A stretch of DNA of 64,000 nucleotides, taken from positions 403,001 to 467,000 of the forward strand of contig JBANDB010000007.1 of NCBI GenBank assembly GCA_037576215.1, written 5' to 3'. Shown here piece by piece: positions 29,965 through 40,155 of the stretch (position 1 is its first letter; the number at the start of each line of letters is the position of its first letter). The position numbers and the translations under genes were made by a program. The notes under the pieces were generated by a model. That model was not told the origin of the DNA, ran no database searches, and saw only the letters and a list, made by a program, of their open reading frames with translations. The DNA comes from Armillaria gallica (Eukaryota > Basidiomycota > Agaricomycetes > Agaricales > Physalacriaceae).

Positions 29965-30907
29965 ATGGCCCGCAAAGCTGCTGCAGAAACGACGACCATC
30001 GAACCGCGGCGTTCAACGCGGATATCATCCCAGCCTGCACCGAAAGCCAAGAGAAAAGCCGATGGGGAGGGTAGTAGGGTAAAGAAGAAGGTAAGCCAGA
30101 TTTACCCTTATCGCCAGGGCATCGCTGACCTTGGCCTGCTGCTTAGACGAAAAAGGAGGCAGACTATCCGGATGAATCACCGCAGGAAACAGTCGAGCAG
30201 CTCCAAATAGGCTCTTCGCTCGCTGGACTGTCGATAACTCTTCCGAACCAAAACGGCGAGGATGTAGAGATTGGAACGATTGCCAGCGAGCGGGGCGTGG
30301 TACTCTTCCTGGTGCCCAGGGCTGATACTCGTGCGTTGCTTGTGGTTGCACCGGCACTCGTTGCTGACTGATCTTTGTCTTCCATTACGTCGGTTCCCCC
30401 TTTTTTGCCTGCCTCTTAGCCGGCTGCACTCAGCAAGCTTGCGCTTATCGAGATGCGTACGACAAGTTCACCGAGGCAGGATACGACGTGTACTGTCTGA
30501 GTGCCGACGAGCCAGGGAAGCAGGGTAAATGGAAGGATAAGGTTTGTTCGATTCAGTTTCCTCATTTTCCGCCGTTCTCACATGATGTTCGTATAGAAAT
30601 CTCTGCCTTATAACCTTCTTTCTGATCCCAAGCGCGCGTTTATCTCGGCGCTCGGTGCCGGCACCACCAAAACATCACGAAGTCACTTTGTGTTCGCCAA
30701 GGGTGGTGTTATGATCGACAAGCGTATGCCAGTCAAGCCTGCGGACAGGTCCGGCATGTTTAATCTTATTCGAGAGTAGTTTCTGATCAACTTGAGATAT
30801 CTAGTTTCAAACTGGCCTTGGACGCTATTCAGAAAGAGTCCGATAAGGACGAAGAGGGTGACAAGGAAGAGGAGGATAAAAAGGATGAAGGAGACGACGG
30901 AGCATAG
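29965..30907 (+). CDS. DOT5: Nuclear thiol peroxidase, DOT5/BCP-type peroxiredoxin
   Basis: Five exons, 29965-30090, 30147-30330, 30420-30541, 30597-30748 and 30805-30907, give 228 residues with all phases matching. The enzyme reduces hydroperoxides using thioredoxin; yeast Dot5 is nuclear. The active-site text is PRADTPGCTQQAC, with peroxidatic Cys106 and resolving Cys111 five residues on, as in the BCP group. Then come DVYCLSADEPGKQGKW, LPYNLLSDPKRAF and SRSHFVFAKGG, all family blocks. The N-terminus is basic (RRSTRISSQ, PKAKRKADG, SRVKKK), a likely nuclear signal. The C-terminus is a short acidic Lys/Glu/Asp tail. The donor of intron 4 is unusual (GTCCGG). It is a conserved resident gene in the single-copy core. 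Confidence 0.92.
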
Positions 30908-32411
30908 TTTCAGGTATCATTTTGGTGTATCTATTTTGTTGGTTTTCTCTGTTGTTGTGCTTTCGAATCAGATTTGTATCCGCTCGATGGAGAGAGATGA
31001 GAGCACTGACAGTGGTTCGGGTACAAGGTGCCATGACTCCGGAGCTGCAGATGATGTCTGCGCCTTCTCACATTCCGGTCCATTGGGGGTTCTCCAGAGT
31101 GCTGGGCAGTCTCATGATTGTCACTGTTCCATGTAGAGCGGACGTTCTCGAACCCTTGAAGGTGTACGTCGGATTCACTAACAGCCTGATATTATTGTGG
31201 GGAATAATTGGCAACCGTGCGTAGGCTACGGATGGTGGGTGAACTAGAAAAGGAGCGAGGTGATGCTTCTCTTTTTATGCTCGTCGGGACCTGTACACAA
31301 GGGCGGGGTGCCATTATTTCCCTCTCGAAAGACGGTCTTGGCGGGCGAGGTGAGATTCTCGTCGAGGCGTGTTATTTTGTGTTGTTCCCTTGATATGGCT
31401 GACGATTTCTCATAGGCACCAACGCGGTTTAGGTTCATGCGAAGCTGTTTGCGCATCGACGGCCATACGATAGACTTTTTGATCCGTTGTAGTATTCATT
31501 GGGCGACGACAGCTGTGTTTTATTGGTAAAAGTGTACATTGTGTTGGACCCTTTCCAGCCACTCTCACAGCGCTCAGTCAATAAGATAAAATGCAGACTT
31601 ATACCCAGGTATCTTGACTCACCATTCAACGTCGATTTTCAGCCTCGGTAAAGCAACAGGAAAAGCCGTCAAAGACTCTTTCCAAAGCCGAATCAGAGAT
31701 GTCGACTTTGAAGGAAGATGTCATTTTTACTCCGTCAATTTGGAAAGTTAAACGTGTTGACTGCTACTACAGCTCGTGGTTGAAGAGTTGGAAGTACAGA
31801 ATAAAGCCGTTCTCTCTTCATCGTGTTTCAACATCTTGCTAGAACGCCAGTTCGAATGTTGCGGTTGAGCTCTTCCCTCGCTTGCAGCCAGGAGATAACG
31901 ATCCCTGGAAGGATTCCAGTTTCGTGTCCATGGTTTTTCGCTGGTAATCGAAGCTTCACAATTAACATATCCTGTACTTGGTGTAGGACGCAATTTCCTG
32001 CAGAATAACGAAGCCGTGGGTTTTCTGGAGCCGACATAATGGAACGCTAACTTTCCATTGGAGGTTACATATTTTCGTCCCTCTGAGTCAAGAGAAATTC
32101 TAATCGTGACTTTAGCTTAAACACGAAGTGTTCATCGCCTTCCTGGATGAGGTTCAAGGCGTACCGAGAAAGCCTTGAATCCAAAGCTGATCAACTCAAA
32201 TCTCAAGTCGACATTCACGTCCTTCGCTGTGTGAACCTCCTGATCTCTACCATTGAGGATGGTTGGAAAGGCACTATTCACACCATCACAAACCTCAAAA
32301 GGTATGGTGAGATTACCTGGGTGATCTCGCGATCGATCAGACCCAAGAAGGTTCATCTTTACTATATTCATACCGTAAAACGTATTCCAGAAAGTAAGCG
32401 AAAGCTTTGTC
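30908..32411. other. Stretch between the DOT5-like gene and a B fragment
   Basis: No gene I can support. Open frames include 31208-31393 (+) and 32147-32419 (+), where SLESKADQLKSQVDIHV might be coding, but there is no second copy, domain or splice support. The first 250 bases are the 3' flank of the peroxiredoxin gene. Confidence 0.4.
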
Positions 32412-32525
32412 ACTTTTGAAACAAGTAATACAAATCCTCAGTTACGCAGAGCTTAACATGGTCACTCGCTACCTTCATCTCACGCAGGCGCTTCATCTGA
32501 GTGAGAATATCCTGGTCTCGACCTC
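32412..32525 (-). pseudogene. Isolated fragment of a family B F-box gene
   Basis: Minus-strand text DQDILTQMKRLREMKVA, then VKLCVTEDLYYLFQK, matches the C-terminal part of family B (ITQMKRLREMRAVGVRVEL in B6). Only this tail is present. It is the only B-type remnant inside the core region. Confidence 0.6.
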
Positions 32526-32693
32526 CTCGTACGGTACCCCAGGTCTTAGCACGAGTGTCGTAAAAATTCCGGAATATCGGGTATGCCTCGACATTGCCAT
32601 TTTGAGAAAGCCAAAGAACCATCATGATCTTATACTCAATCAAAAATGAAAATCCCGCAAAGAACAACCAAGGCGCCTGCAGTGCCACTTCGA

Positions 32694-34295
32694 TCAATAC
32701 AACTGAATGCTTGAACCAAGTTCCCGCAGTCTCTGAATCCTCCGTAATGTCTTCTTCTTCAGCTCTCCACCACCCCGCACACCCATAATCACGGATCGAA
32801 GCATCTCGTAGCGATTTTCGATGACAGTCAACACTTTCCCTTCCTCTATCTCATTTTCTTCTGCCCAAACCAGCTCGAGGTCCTCCAGCTTGGGTAAAAA
32901 GTCGGCATCCATCATTCGATCGAGGAGCTCGTCTGTGATGCTAATATGCACATAGTGTTCAGCCTCCACAAGGGTGACTTTCGTCAACCTGGGAACACTT
33001 TCTAGAATCCGGATGAGATCCACGTCCCGGATAGCCACCTTGTCGAAGCGAAGCTCGTCGATGGAAGAAGAACGGGCGAGGGAGGCGACTATGACATCGA
33101 TCTCTTCGGGGGCAATAATATTGGGACCGTCAGACTTCTCATCATCAAAGATCTCTAGATGACGCAGGTCAGGGAGCGTCAACACACGCAAAAGGTCGGC
33201 GGGGGTCCCTTGTTCAGCACATATCCGCAGGATCCTGACACCCGGAATGGTTACAGTGGCTGTGATATTCTCGAACCACCCGCGATAGAGCACTAAGACA
33301 TCCAAAGAGGGGAAACTACCAAGGATTCTAACAATATCATCCCACTTTGGATCGCTTTCGTATTGTTCGAGCCATAGCGTACGAATGGCGCTGCAGTCGA
33401 TGCCAACATACTGGAGAGTCCCGCTCCACGTGTCATGGAGGTGAAGTTCCCGAAGTCGAGGTGCATCGTGGAACAAAGAAGAAAGTGTGGTCGCAATGAT
33501 TACATCACTGTCACCCACAAATCCTAAGAGGTCCAAACGTTCAAGTGACACGAAACCAGGGGAGGGAAGAACGAGGTCAGACGAGCTCGCCAAGTACATG
33601 TCGAAAATGAACGAACGACAAGAACTCAAGTTGAGGAAAGATGGTGAAGGCGAGAATATTGTCTTCAAAGACATGTAAAACAACATAGGAACGTCATCAG
33701 ATTCATGAAGGCAGGGTTGAGCAGAAATTCCAACGTGTATTGGTTTGGCGCATGACCTCTCCTGATATAACGAGAGTAGTTTCCTCGTTGATCTTGAAAG
33801 GTTGTCGTCGTCAGCATCAATAAACATGACGGACCAGAGTGGGGGGAAAGAGAGAGAGACGCTTCGCCAGTAGGAGCAAACTGAAGCGATACGGAGTGCG
33901 GTCTGGGAGTGTGATTGGAAGGTTTCGCGTATGTCGTTCCCGATAGGAAAGTCACCAAAAGCGCACGCCTCCAGGAAAATTTGGCAGAGCAACTCTACTG
34001 GAAGCCTGCGAATTGGAGCGAGGTAGGCTTTGTAGAGGGAGATGCTATGCGCGAAATCGGTACAACGGTGCTTGAGATACGCCAGGGTTTCCTCCATCAT
34101 TTTTATTTCTGCGTCGTATTTGTCTAATTTTGGTATTAGACCAGCGAGGGTTTGCCTCATCGACTCGGCATGGACATCGGTGTTAATCTGGATACCGTTG
34201 CGTAGGTCTGTAACAAGAGATGGTGGCAGCACATGCCCAAGTTCATCGGCATAGTAAAATCTACCGCGACATTTTTTACAGAGAGTTGGCTGCAT
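32694..34295 (-). CDS. F-box-like protein with N-terminal CxxC motif, intact
   Basis: A single exon of 533 residues. It opens with a cysteine pair (TLCKKCRGRFYYADELGHVLPP), followed by a predicted coiled coil (residues about 45-85, LIPKLDKYDAEIKMMEETLA). The F-box at about 92-140 reads LAPIRRLPVELLCQIFLEA, then ALRIASVCSYWRSVSLSFP and PLWSVM. Repeated leucine-rich segments follow (LERLDLLGFVGDSD, LRELHLHD, LRHLEIFDDEKS, LEDLELVWAEENEIEEG). This architecture is typical of the large basidiomycete F-box-like group and differs from families A and B. It is a probable SCF adaptor of unknown target. It has no second copy in the window and is fully open. Confidence 0.85.
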   Translation of the reverse strand: MQPTLCKKCRGRFYYADELGHVLPPSLVTDLRNGIQINTDVHAESMRQTLAGLIPKLDKYDAEIKMMEETLAYLKHRCTDFAHSISLYKAYLAPIRRLPVELLCQIFLEACAFGDFPIGNDIRETFQSHSQTALRIASVCSYWRSVSLSFPPLWSVMFIDADDDNLSRSTRKLLSLYQERSCAKPIHVGISAQPCLHESDDVPMLFYMSLKTIFSPSPSFLNLSSCRSFIFDMYLASSSDLVLPSPGFVSLERLDLLGFVGDSDVIIATTLSSLFHDAPRLRELHLHDTWSGTLQYVGIDCSAIRTLWLEQYESDPKWDDIVRILGSFPSLDVLVLYRGWFENITATVTIPGVRILRICAEQGTPADLLRVLTLPDLRHLEIFDDEKSDGPNIIAPEEIDVIVASLARSSSIDELRFDKVAIRDVDLIRILESVPRLTKVTLVEAEHYVHISITDELLDRMMDADFLPKLEDLELVWAEENEIEEGKVLTVIENRYEMLRSVIMGVRGGGELKKKTLRRIQRLRELGSSIQLY

Positions 34296-35997
34296 GCTCT
34301 ATCCAGACTACGATGAGCTACAAACATATTGAAAATCTCAGGACACTCACAAATACTTAGGTGCAGAATGATTGGTGCGGTAGATGAGGGCTACGGTGAA
34401 AGAGGGTGACGTGAAAATTGTGATCGGCGAAGTAATGAGCCACGCCACGCCCGGGCCGGGGACTTGGCGTCTGGCGACGACCTCCGTTTCAGTTGTTGCG
34501 TGAGCGAGGTAATGCCATTGATGACAGTTCCCATGTAAATCATAGCTATGGATTATTAGCGTAGTCTGTATATTTTGTCGAGATCAAATGAAGTTAAAAG
34601 ATACATTATCGCCGCGTCGCCTGCAGAATTACCCGTTGGCTAGTGACGCTCTTGGCAAGTACCGAATCTGCGCCGTCAAATAGAAATTTGACGTATTTCT
34701 TTTATACCAAAGAAAGATCAGTCGGCTTTACCACTGAAGAGAATCCCGGCATGTTTATGGTCGTCAAAAGCCTGTACTGCGATTTTGTCTGATCCGACAT
34801 AGCCGCGGACCAGGACTCCAGGATTGCAACAAAAAAAAGACAAAAGATTATCACTCAAATATATAGCACCGCTATAATTTCGCGCAGATGGAGTGTGAGG
34901 CAGGGTTTCGCACAAATCACCGGTACAGGCATTTTTATACCACCGCAGCTGATACAACCCGCATCAAGGTCTAGTTTCTTTGCAGCGTTCCCTTTCTAAC
35001 TCTCCGCCATCACGCTGACACTGGGAAACTTCATCACTTCCAACACGATCTATGACTTCCCCGTCATGTTTTCTGACTTGAGAGGCTGGCAAGCGGTGTG
35101 AGTTTGGCACACCCTCATGGATTTGGGATAGGTAAAGGTTCTTGCTGTTTGCCTCTTCGACTCAGTGAGGCCAGGTTAGAGATCGGAAATCGGGAGAGCG
35201 AAAGTACACTATTGATAGGCCGGACCCAATTCATCGTCTAGGACCTCGAGACGATGGTCCGATAGCTTCAATAATGTGATACCCGTGAACACAATGAAAC
35301 CCAGATGTCCAGTCGAAGGAAGCGACCGACGATATCGTTCCATCTCCCGGACTGCGACTCCAAAGATAATGTGCCGATGCGACCTCGGGTTGAAACTTGG
35401 GAGACGCCTATTGCTATGAGAGCGAAGCTCTCGAAGTCGACATGTGCGAGAAAGAGGATTAAATTGCAGGTGTTCGAGCGATACAAAGGTCTCGCTGAAC
35501 CTATGTGCTGTAGAAGCTGAGGTTAAGGATAAGTGGTGACGAGTATACAAATTTCGAAAAGTGTTCAAGGTACGAGGGATCTTTTAAGACAGGACGTCGT
35601 CGTTATAGGCGCATCAGCATCAGGCCCGCAAGACGGCTGACATGGTGTCAACATTGGCTGCAAGATAAGCGGAGAATTGGCCCATGCAAAAGTGGCGTAG
35701 GTAGTCTATGACCGTCTGAAACGAAGAATTTGATATGCTCACTATTTTTGAGACATACCGCCGAGAATCATTCTTTTTTCTCCTCATCTTCGGGAAGGCA
35801 CCTTTCACCGGTAAATGTATCTATTGCTCACGAAGGATCAGTGGTTTCTCTTCAAGAATTGACAACCTCCGATGCAGAAAAAAGGGGTCAAAGAGAAAGA
35901 TCCGAGACTCGCGGAAAGCCGTCTCGTCGGATAGCAGAGCAATGTATCTCAAATTATGTACCATTCAAAACCATTGCTAACCCAGAAGACGATATCA
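34296..35997. other. Stretch without a supported gene
   Basis: The first 250 bases upstream of 34295 are the promoter of the F-box gene. Minus-strand frames at 34718-34957 (79 codons) and 35209-35568 (119 codons) are open. The latter contains SETFVSLEHLQFNPLSRTCRLRELRS, which hints at a leucine-rich F-box relic, but no start, exon structure or homologous copy supports it. Confidence 0.4.
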
Positions 35998-36459
35998 TCA
36001 GTCCAAGAAGGTGGCATATACAACAGGGCTATGGATATCTTGGCGTCGCAGTGAGCTTTGTTCTGTAAACGCTTGTATTTGGACAGACGCACCCTTTAAC
36101 TCTTCTTCCAACATCTTGCGTGCGATAGCCTCCCGCTCTCCTTCCTGGAATTGAGGGATTTGTGACGGATCCATGCCCAAATAGCCGCGACGGAATTTCT
36201 TGCACTGTGTGACCACCATGAATTGACCGAACTGCATCTCTCCCACGATTGAGAACCTTGTGCCCATACGGCTGACCCGTAGTTCGATGGATTGCCACGC
36301 CGCAAGGAATTTCGTCACCGGCTTATTTTCGAGCATTGAAGCCCATTCGAGAGCAGTTTCTGGGCTGATGAGGAAGCCTCCTTGCAGACGATGTCGAGGC
36401 ACGCGCCGCCCCGCCTGGGTGACTACTGGCTGGGCGGTGGATTCTACGGCGGTCGACAT
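35998..36459 (-). CDS. Conserved-looking protein of unknown function
   Basis: A single exon of 153 residues, MSTAVESTAQPVVTQAGRR to HSPVVYATFLD. The composition is that of a real protein, with blocks ISPETALEWASMLENKP, FSIVGEMQFGQFMVVTQCK, KFRRGYLGMDPSQIPQF and EREAIARKMLEEELKGA. There are no membrane spans or signal peptide. I believe such short proteins with a 'RRGY.G.DP..IP.F..GE' block occur in other Agaricomycetes, but I cannot name a family. The last 100 bases contain possible splice sites, so the C-terminus may differ. Single copy in the window. Confidence 0.6.
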   Translation of the reverse strand: MSTAVESTAQPVVTQAGRRVPRHRLQGGFLISPETALEWASMLENKPVTKFLAAWQSIELRVSRMGTRFSIVGEMQFGQFMVVTQCKKFRRGYLGMDPSQIPQFQEGEREAIARKMLEEELKGASVQIQAFTEQSSLRRQDIHSPVVYATFLD

Positions 36460-38559
36460 ACTGTTTGACCCAAGTCAAGCATAAACAAAAGGGGCAGAGA
36501 GATACTCACTGCAATTGTGCAAGAGTTATATAGTCTTACAAGCTACATGTGATATTTTCTTGCCGGAATGCCGGTGTGATACGACGATGTCTGAAAGATC
36601 GCAAGTATTATCCAAAACACCGCTCGTTTTCAAACGAACATGCACCGTTCTGCAACGTGACACCGCGCCTCAGGTAGATGACTCCTTGAAGAAGGATCAG
36701 TTCTACCGAACTGATCCGAACTGATCGCGGGAGTAGAACTTGAAGAAGCTACAGAATACTCAGGCCAGGACACATGAGCGAGAATCAAGCGACCTACTTT
36801 GCATTGTTGACCCAAGAGGCGGAAGTCCTGGTTGATACAGGCGAGCGTGTTTCAACCAAATGTTATCACTGGTGTTTGATGCAGATACAAGGAGAGCGTC
36901 ATGAACAGATATTCCTGCAACGATACTGGTTCCAAGATCAGCAATGAGGGCAAAATCAGCTTCCTGTACTTGAGAATAGAACTGGTCGCCTGGAACGGTG
37001 AGATAATTGAGTGTGTCTGAATTGATGAGCCTTGCCTTTGGTCTGCGGTCGCCATCTCGACAACAAAAAGTAAGCTTTCCTGACAACGGCAGGGCGATAA
37101 GGAAAACATAAGGATTATATTGATATTGCTAGGGCACAAAAAGTAAGGATCAAATATCCAAAAAGTCAAAGAATGAAAAGTCGGTTCGACTCCCAGAAAA
37201 AAAGCACGTTAGTCCACCGACAGTCAGAGCACGTAGGGTCGCAGTTTCTGATACTCGAGAGGAAGGTATTTTTCCTGCTCATGCCGTTGAGCGTAGTCTC
37301 CCGTAGTAAGGTATCCAACAGGAAACCGAAGCTCGCCGTTGTAGGCCCGACATGGCCCCAAAAAATGGCACGAGTGACAGCAAGATGACGACGTGCTGAA
37401 ACAAAGACATTAGTGCGAGAAGAACTAGGAAACGACTCGACGTTGTACATCACTCTCAGGACTTCCGCCAGGAAAGTGATTTCCTCTGCTCAGTACAACG
37501 ACTACAGTGGACGGTCACGGTCCAACGAGTCGGGCCTTCCGTATCTTGAGGATCGTGTACAGACCCAATGCTGAGTGTAAGAAATTATGTTTTGGTGAAA
37601 AAGAACGAGCGAAAATCACTGTAGGGGTCCATCTTCGGTTTTGCGAGAATTGGAAAATATTAAAACTAAACCGGTGTCAATAAAAAACACATTCGAGGAG
37701 GAAAACACATATGGCCGCTGGTCGGTTTTCAGGCTGAAATGACGCTCAGCCAAGAATGTATGGACAGAGTCAACAACATACCTCGTCACAACCATTCGTG
37801 TTTCCCGCACCCCCGTCGCAGAGACGACCGGAAGGATTTTCTGCTTGGCCTCCTCCCAGGATGGAAACTCGCTCAACGGCAACTCTAAACCCTCCGCCAG
37901 TCGGCATCACAAGCACAGGTACATACGGAGGATGATCTCAATTCGAAAACTCTGATTCTACTGGTGTGTCAGCGAGCATCAAAGGCAAAACGGAGCACAA
38001 GAGTGTACCAGTCCTCGATTAACCTCCAATATCAACCATGGGACCTTTGACCGTTTCCGTGCTCGATTTCTTGCGACCTAACTGAAATCAGAAGATGACG
38101 AAGGAAACATTGAGACAGCCTACTGGTCCCAACAAGGTGAGGCCTTGCCAAAACTGACAACAGCGAGTTTCTGAGACAACGTTGTGGTACTTGTTACAGA
38201 GAAGTCTCCTCGTTCATGCATCATGGCTTCAGTGGCGCATTTAGGATTTTGTAGAGCGGCATTGAGAGTTAGAACTGGGGGATTCGAAGGAATGTCCTAT
38301 TGAGGTACTGGTCAACTTTTCAGCCGACCTTGGATATCAACCTTGCGTACCAGTCATCCAAATTACGATTGTCGTCGAGGCTGATCATGCTGGCAGTAAC
38401 AAAGGACTCAGTGAGATACGCGAGAGGTCATCGTAGTCGAGGGAGCTTTTTGGTGCTGACAAACAAAGTCGGCCCGGTTTCCCGATGTTGGCTCTATCTT
38501 ATGTAAATAAGTACTTGTTATAAGTACATTCTATCGACGTTCGACGCCTCTAGGTTCTA
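36460..38559. other. Possible exons of an unknown minus-strand gene
   Basis: Two minus-strand stretches look coding but cannot be joined. One is about 37090-36790 (RPKARLINSDTLNYLTVPGD, then ADLGTSIVAGISVHDALLV). The other is about 37890-37700 (LPLSEFPSWEEAKQKILPV, then VSATGVRETRMVVTRYVVD). No start, stop or clear splice sites could be agreed, and I do not recognise the protein. It may be a pseudogene. The remainder shows nothing recognisable. Confidence 0.35.
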
Positions 38560-38669
38560 GCGATCTCTCCAGAGTCCAGTACCGTCATGACTCATGAGCA
38601 GATCCCAGGACCGTACGTGGACTTATCAGAATTGCAATCTTTCTTTCAAAAGTATCTCATCGCATGATA
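38560..38669 (+). repeat. Copied A-upstream flank, left of the MITE
   Basis: 'ctctccagagtccagtaccgtcatgactcatgag' and 'gaccgtacgtggacttatcag' match the regions upstream of A4 (45240-45350) and, in reverse, A3 (24790-24900). Together with 39141-39268 it forms the leader of the A5 fragment, split by the MITE. Confidence 0.7.
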
Positions 38670-39140
38670 CTGTACTATTTCAACCGTAAGTTCAGTCACT
38701 GTTTAATTTTGTTAGGTGTTATGACAGTATTTCATCGGGTTGTCAGTTCAGACACTGATGTTAGGCGTTAGGACTTACCAGTTCAGTTCAGTTCAGCCAG
38801 CATGGCCCGAGCTTCAGTGAGCTGAATTGAAAAACCTTAGCACATGTAGTACCATACTCTCAGTCCTTTACCAGAATATGCTCCAGTGTTTCGAGGATAA
38901 CTGGCATGACACTAAGTTTTGGGAGCAGGAAGATCAGGAGGAAGCCAGATTTACATACATCATTGTACAATTATCGTAGTTATGCACAAAAAATTAGATT
39001 TAAGAGGCAAATTTTAGCCCTATTTTGGTTTGCACAGATGTCAGTTCAGACCCCTCTGTTAGGCATTAGGACATATGAAATAGGTTCAGTTCAGAGTCCG
39101 CTGTTAGGCATTAGGTGAACTTACGGTTGAAATAGTACAG
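38670..39140. mobile_element. Non-autonomous DNA transposon (MITE), 471 bp, TA target duplication
   Basis: Perfect 25-bp terminal inverted repeats at 38670-38694 and 39116-39140, starting CTGTACTATTTCAACCG. It is flanked on both sides by TA, and the related uninterrupted sequence upstream of A4 (about 45340-45360, 'gcatgataaacagatt') has a single TA at that point, so the insertion and its 2-bp target duplication are directly visible. There is no transposase reading frame. The interior has three imperfect repeats of the type 'cagttcagac..ctgttaggcattagg'. A TA target and short TIRs suggest the Tc1/mariner superfamily, but this is not certain. Confidence 0.9.
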
Positions 39141-39268
39141 TAAACAGATTGTCAGTGTCGTCTTCCAACCCGCCCTTGCCCAGCATCGAAGGTTTGGTCC
39201 AAGCAACTGCAACGAAGCACAATTTGTACGTGATGCACTGGAATGAATATAGCAACCTGCTGACACGC

Positions 39269-39655
39269 AATGCAGCCTATTATCCCACCTGAACTCATCA
39301 AGGAGATCATTGATTACCTCTGGGATAACAAATATGCACTCATCGCCTGCTCTTCCGTCTGAAAATGATCTACCTCCACACCAGCATACACCTTTTTCTT
39401 AGCATCGAGCTTAAGCACACACTCAACGACGAGCCGTCCTCCCAAAATATCATTCCGTACATCAAGAAAATCACGGTACGACGGACTACTAGAAACCTCA
39501 ACGGGTCATTTCCGAGGATCAACAGTGTATTGATATGCGAGACGTCGCTTCACACTTTCATTGTGGAGTTGCTCATCTATCGGTGGGAGCTACGAGCAGT
39601 ATATGTCGATTCCCTCCGCGAGCATTGTATCAACTATCCCCCTGGCGAATAATAT
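39269..39655 (+). pseudogene. A5, truncated family A F-box relic
   Basis: Starts with an intact MQPIIPPELIKEIIDYLWDN, then a TGA within the F-box ('tcttccgtctgaaaatg', about 39359-39361), where the others have CRLFY. It resumes LHTSIHLFLSIELKHTLN, with an internal deletion between ITVRR and TTRNLNGSFPRIN, and ends at PPGE followed by a stop. The second exon is missing. The MITE sits in its leader. Confidence 0.85.
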
Positions 39656-40155
39656 CATGGCAGCTGTATTGTTAGTCCTCTATATCGTGATTATACTTTG
39701 AAGACTTACTGACAAACCATATTCCAGCCTACGCTATGTCAAGTGTTATTGCGGAATGTGGTCCTTCAGAGTGCAGACCCATGTGGCCTGGCCATCCTAG
39801 TGGACACCCTCTCGCGTCGCGGGTGGGTTGGACCTTTTGCAGAATCCTTGTCCGCCTGATTGCACTAGTCCGAGTACCTGATTCACCCGAAAACTCAACT
39901 GGCCCAAGAGCCGTGGGGCTCGGAGGTCGACATCCAGTGATATCTTTCCATCAATTTCTGCTAGCCTTGAAGCGTAAGCCAATGAACGGAGCTTCTAAAA
40001 ATAAGATCTGACTCGGAGAGATGAGCACAAGTACGTGTCACAGTGTCTTTCCTCCTGGCTATCGTCGTTGTGCCGGCCATCGTCTGCTTTGCTTGCTTGC
40101 TTCCTCCCACAAAAATCAATCCTAGGTACAACTCCGTTGCAACGAAAGCTTTAGT
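39656..40155. promoter_or_regulatory. Upstream region of the HET gene
   Basis: No gene is seen. The 91-codon frame at 39736-40011 has no support. The last 150 bases ('tccacaaaaatcaatcc') are likely promoter and 5' leader of the HET-domain gene. Confidence 0.4.

Noticed and set aside
35209..35568. Minus-strand frame with leucine-rich text as an F-box relic
   Set aside because: Only a short stretch (FVSLEHLQFNPLSRTCRLREL) is suggestive. No F-box, start or match to A, B or the third F-box gene was found.
38670..39140. The 39.0 kb repeat as a solo LTR
   Set aside because: Ends are inverted repeats rather than TG...CA, and the target duplication is TA, not 4-6 bases.
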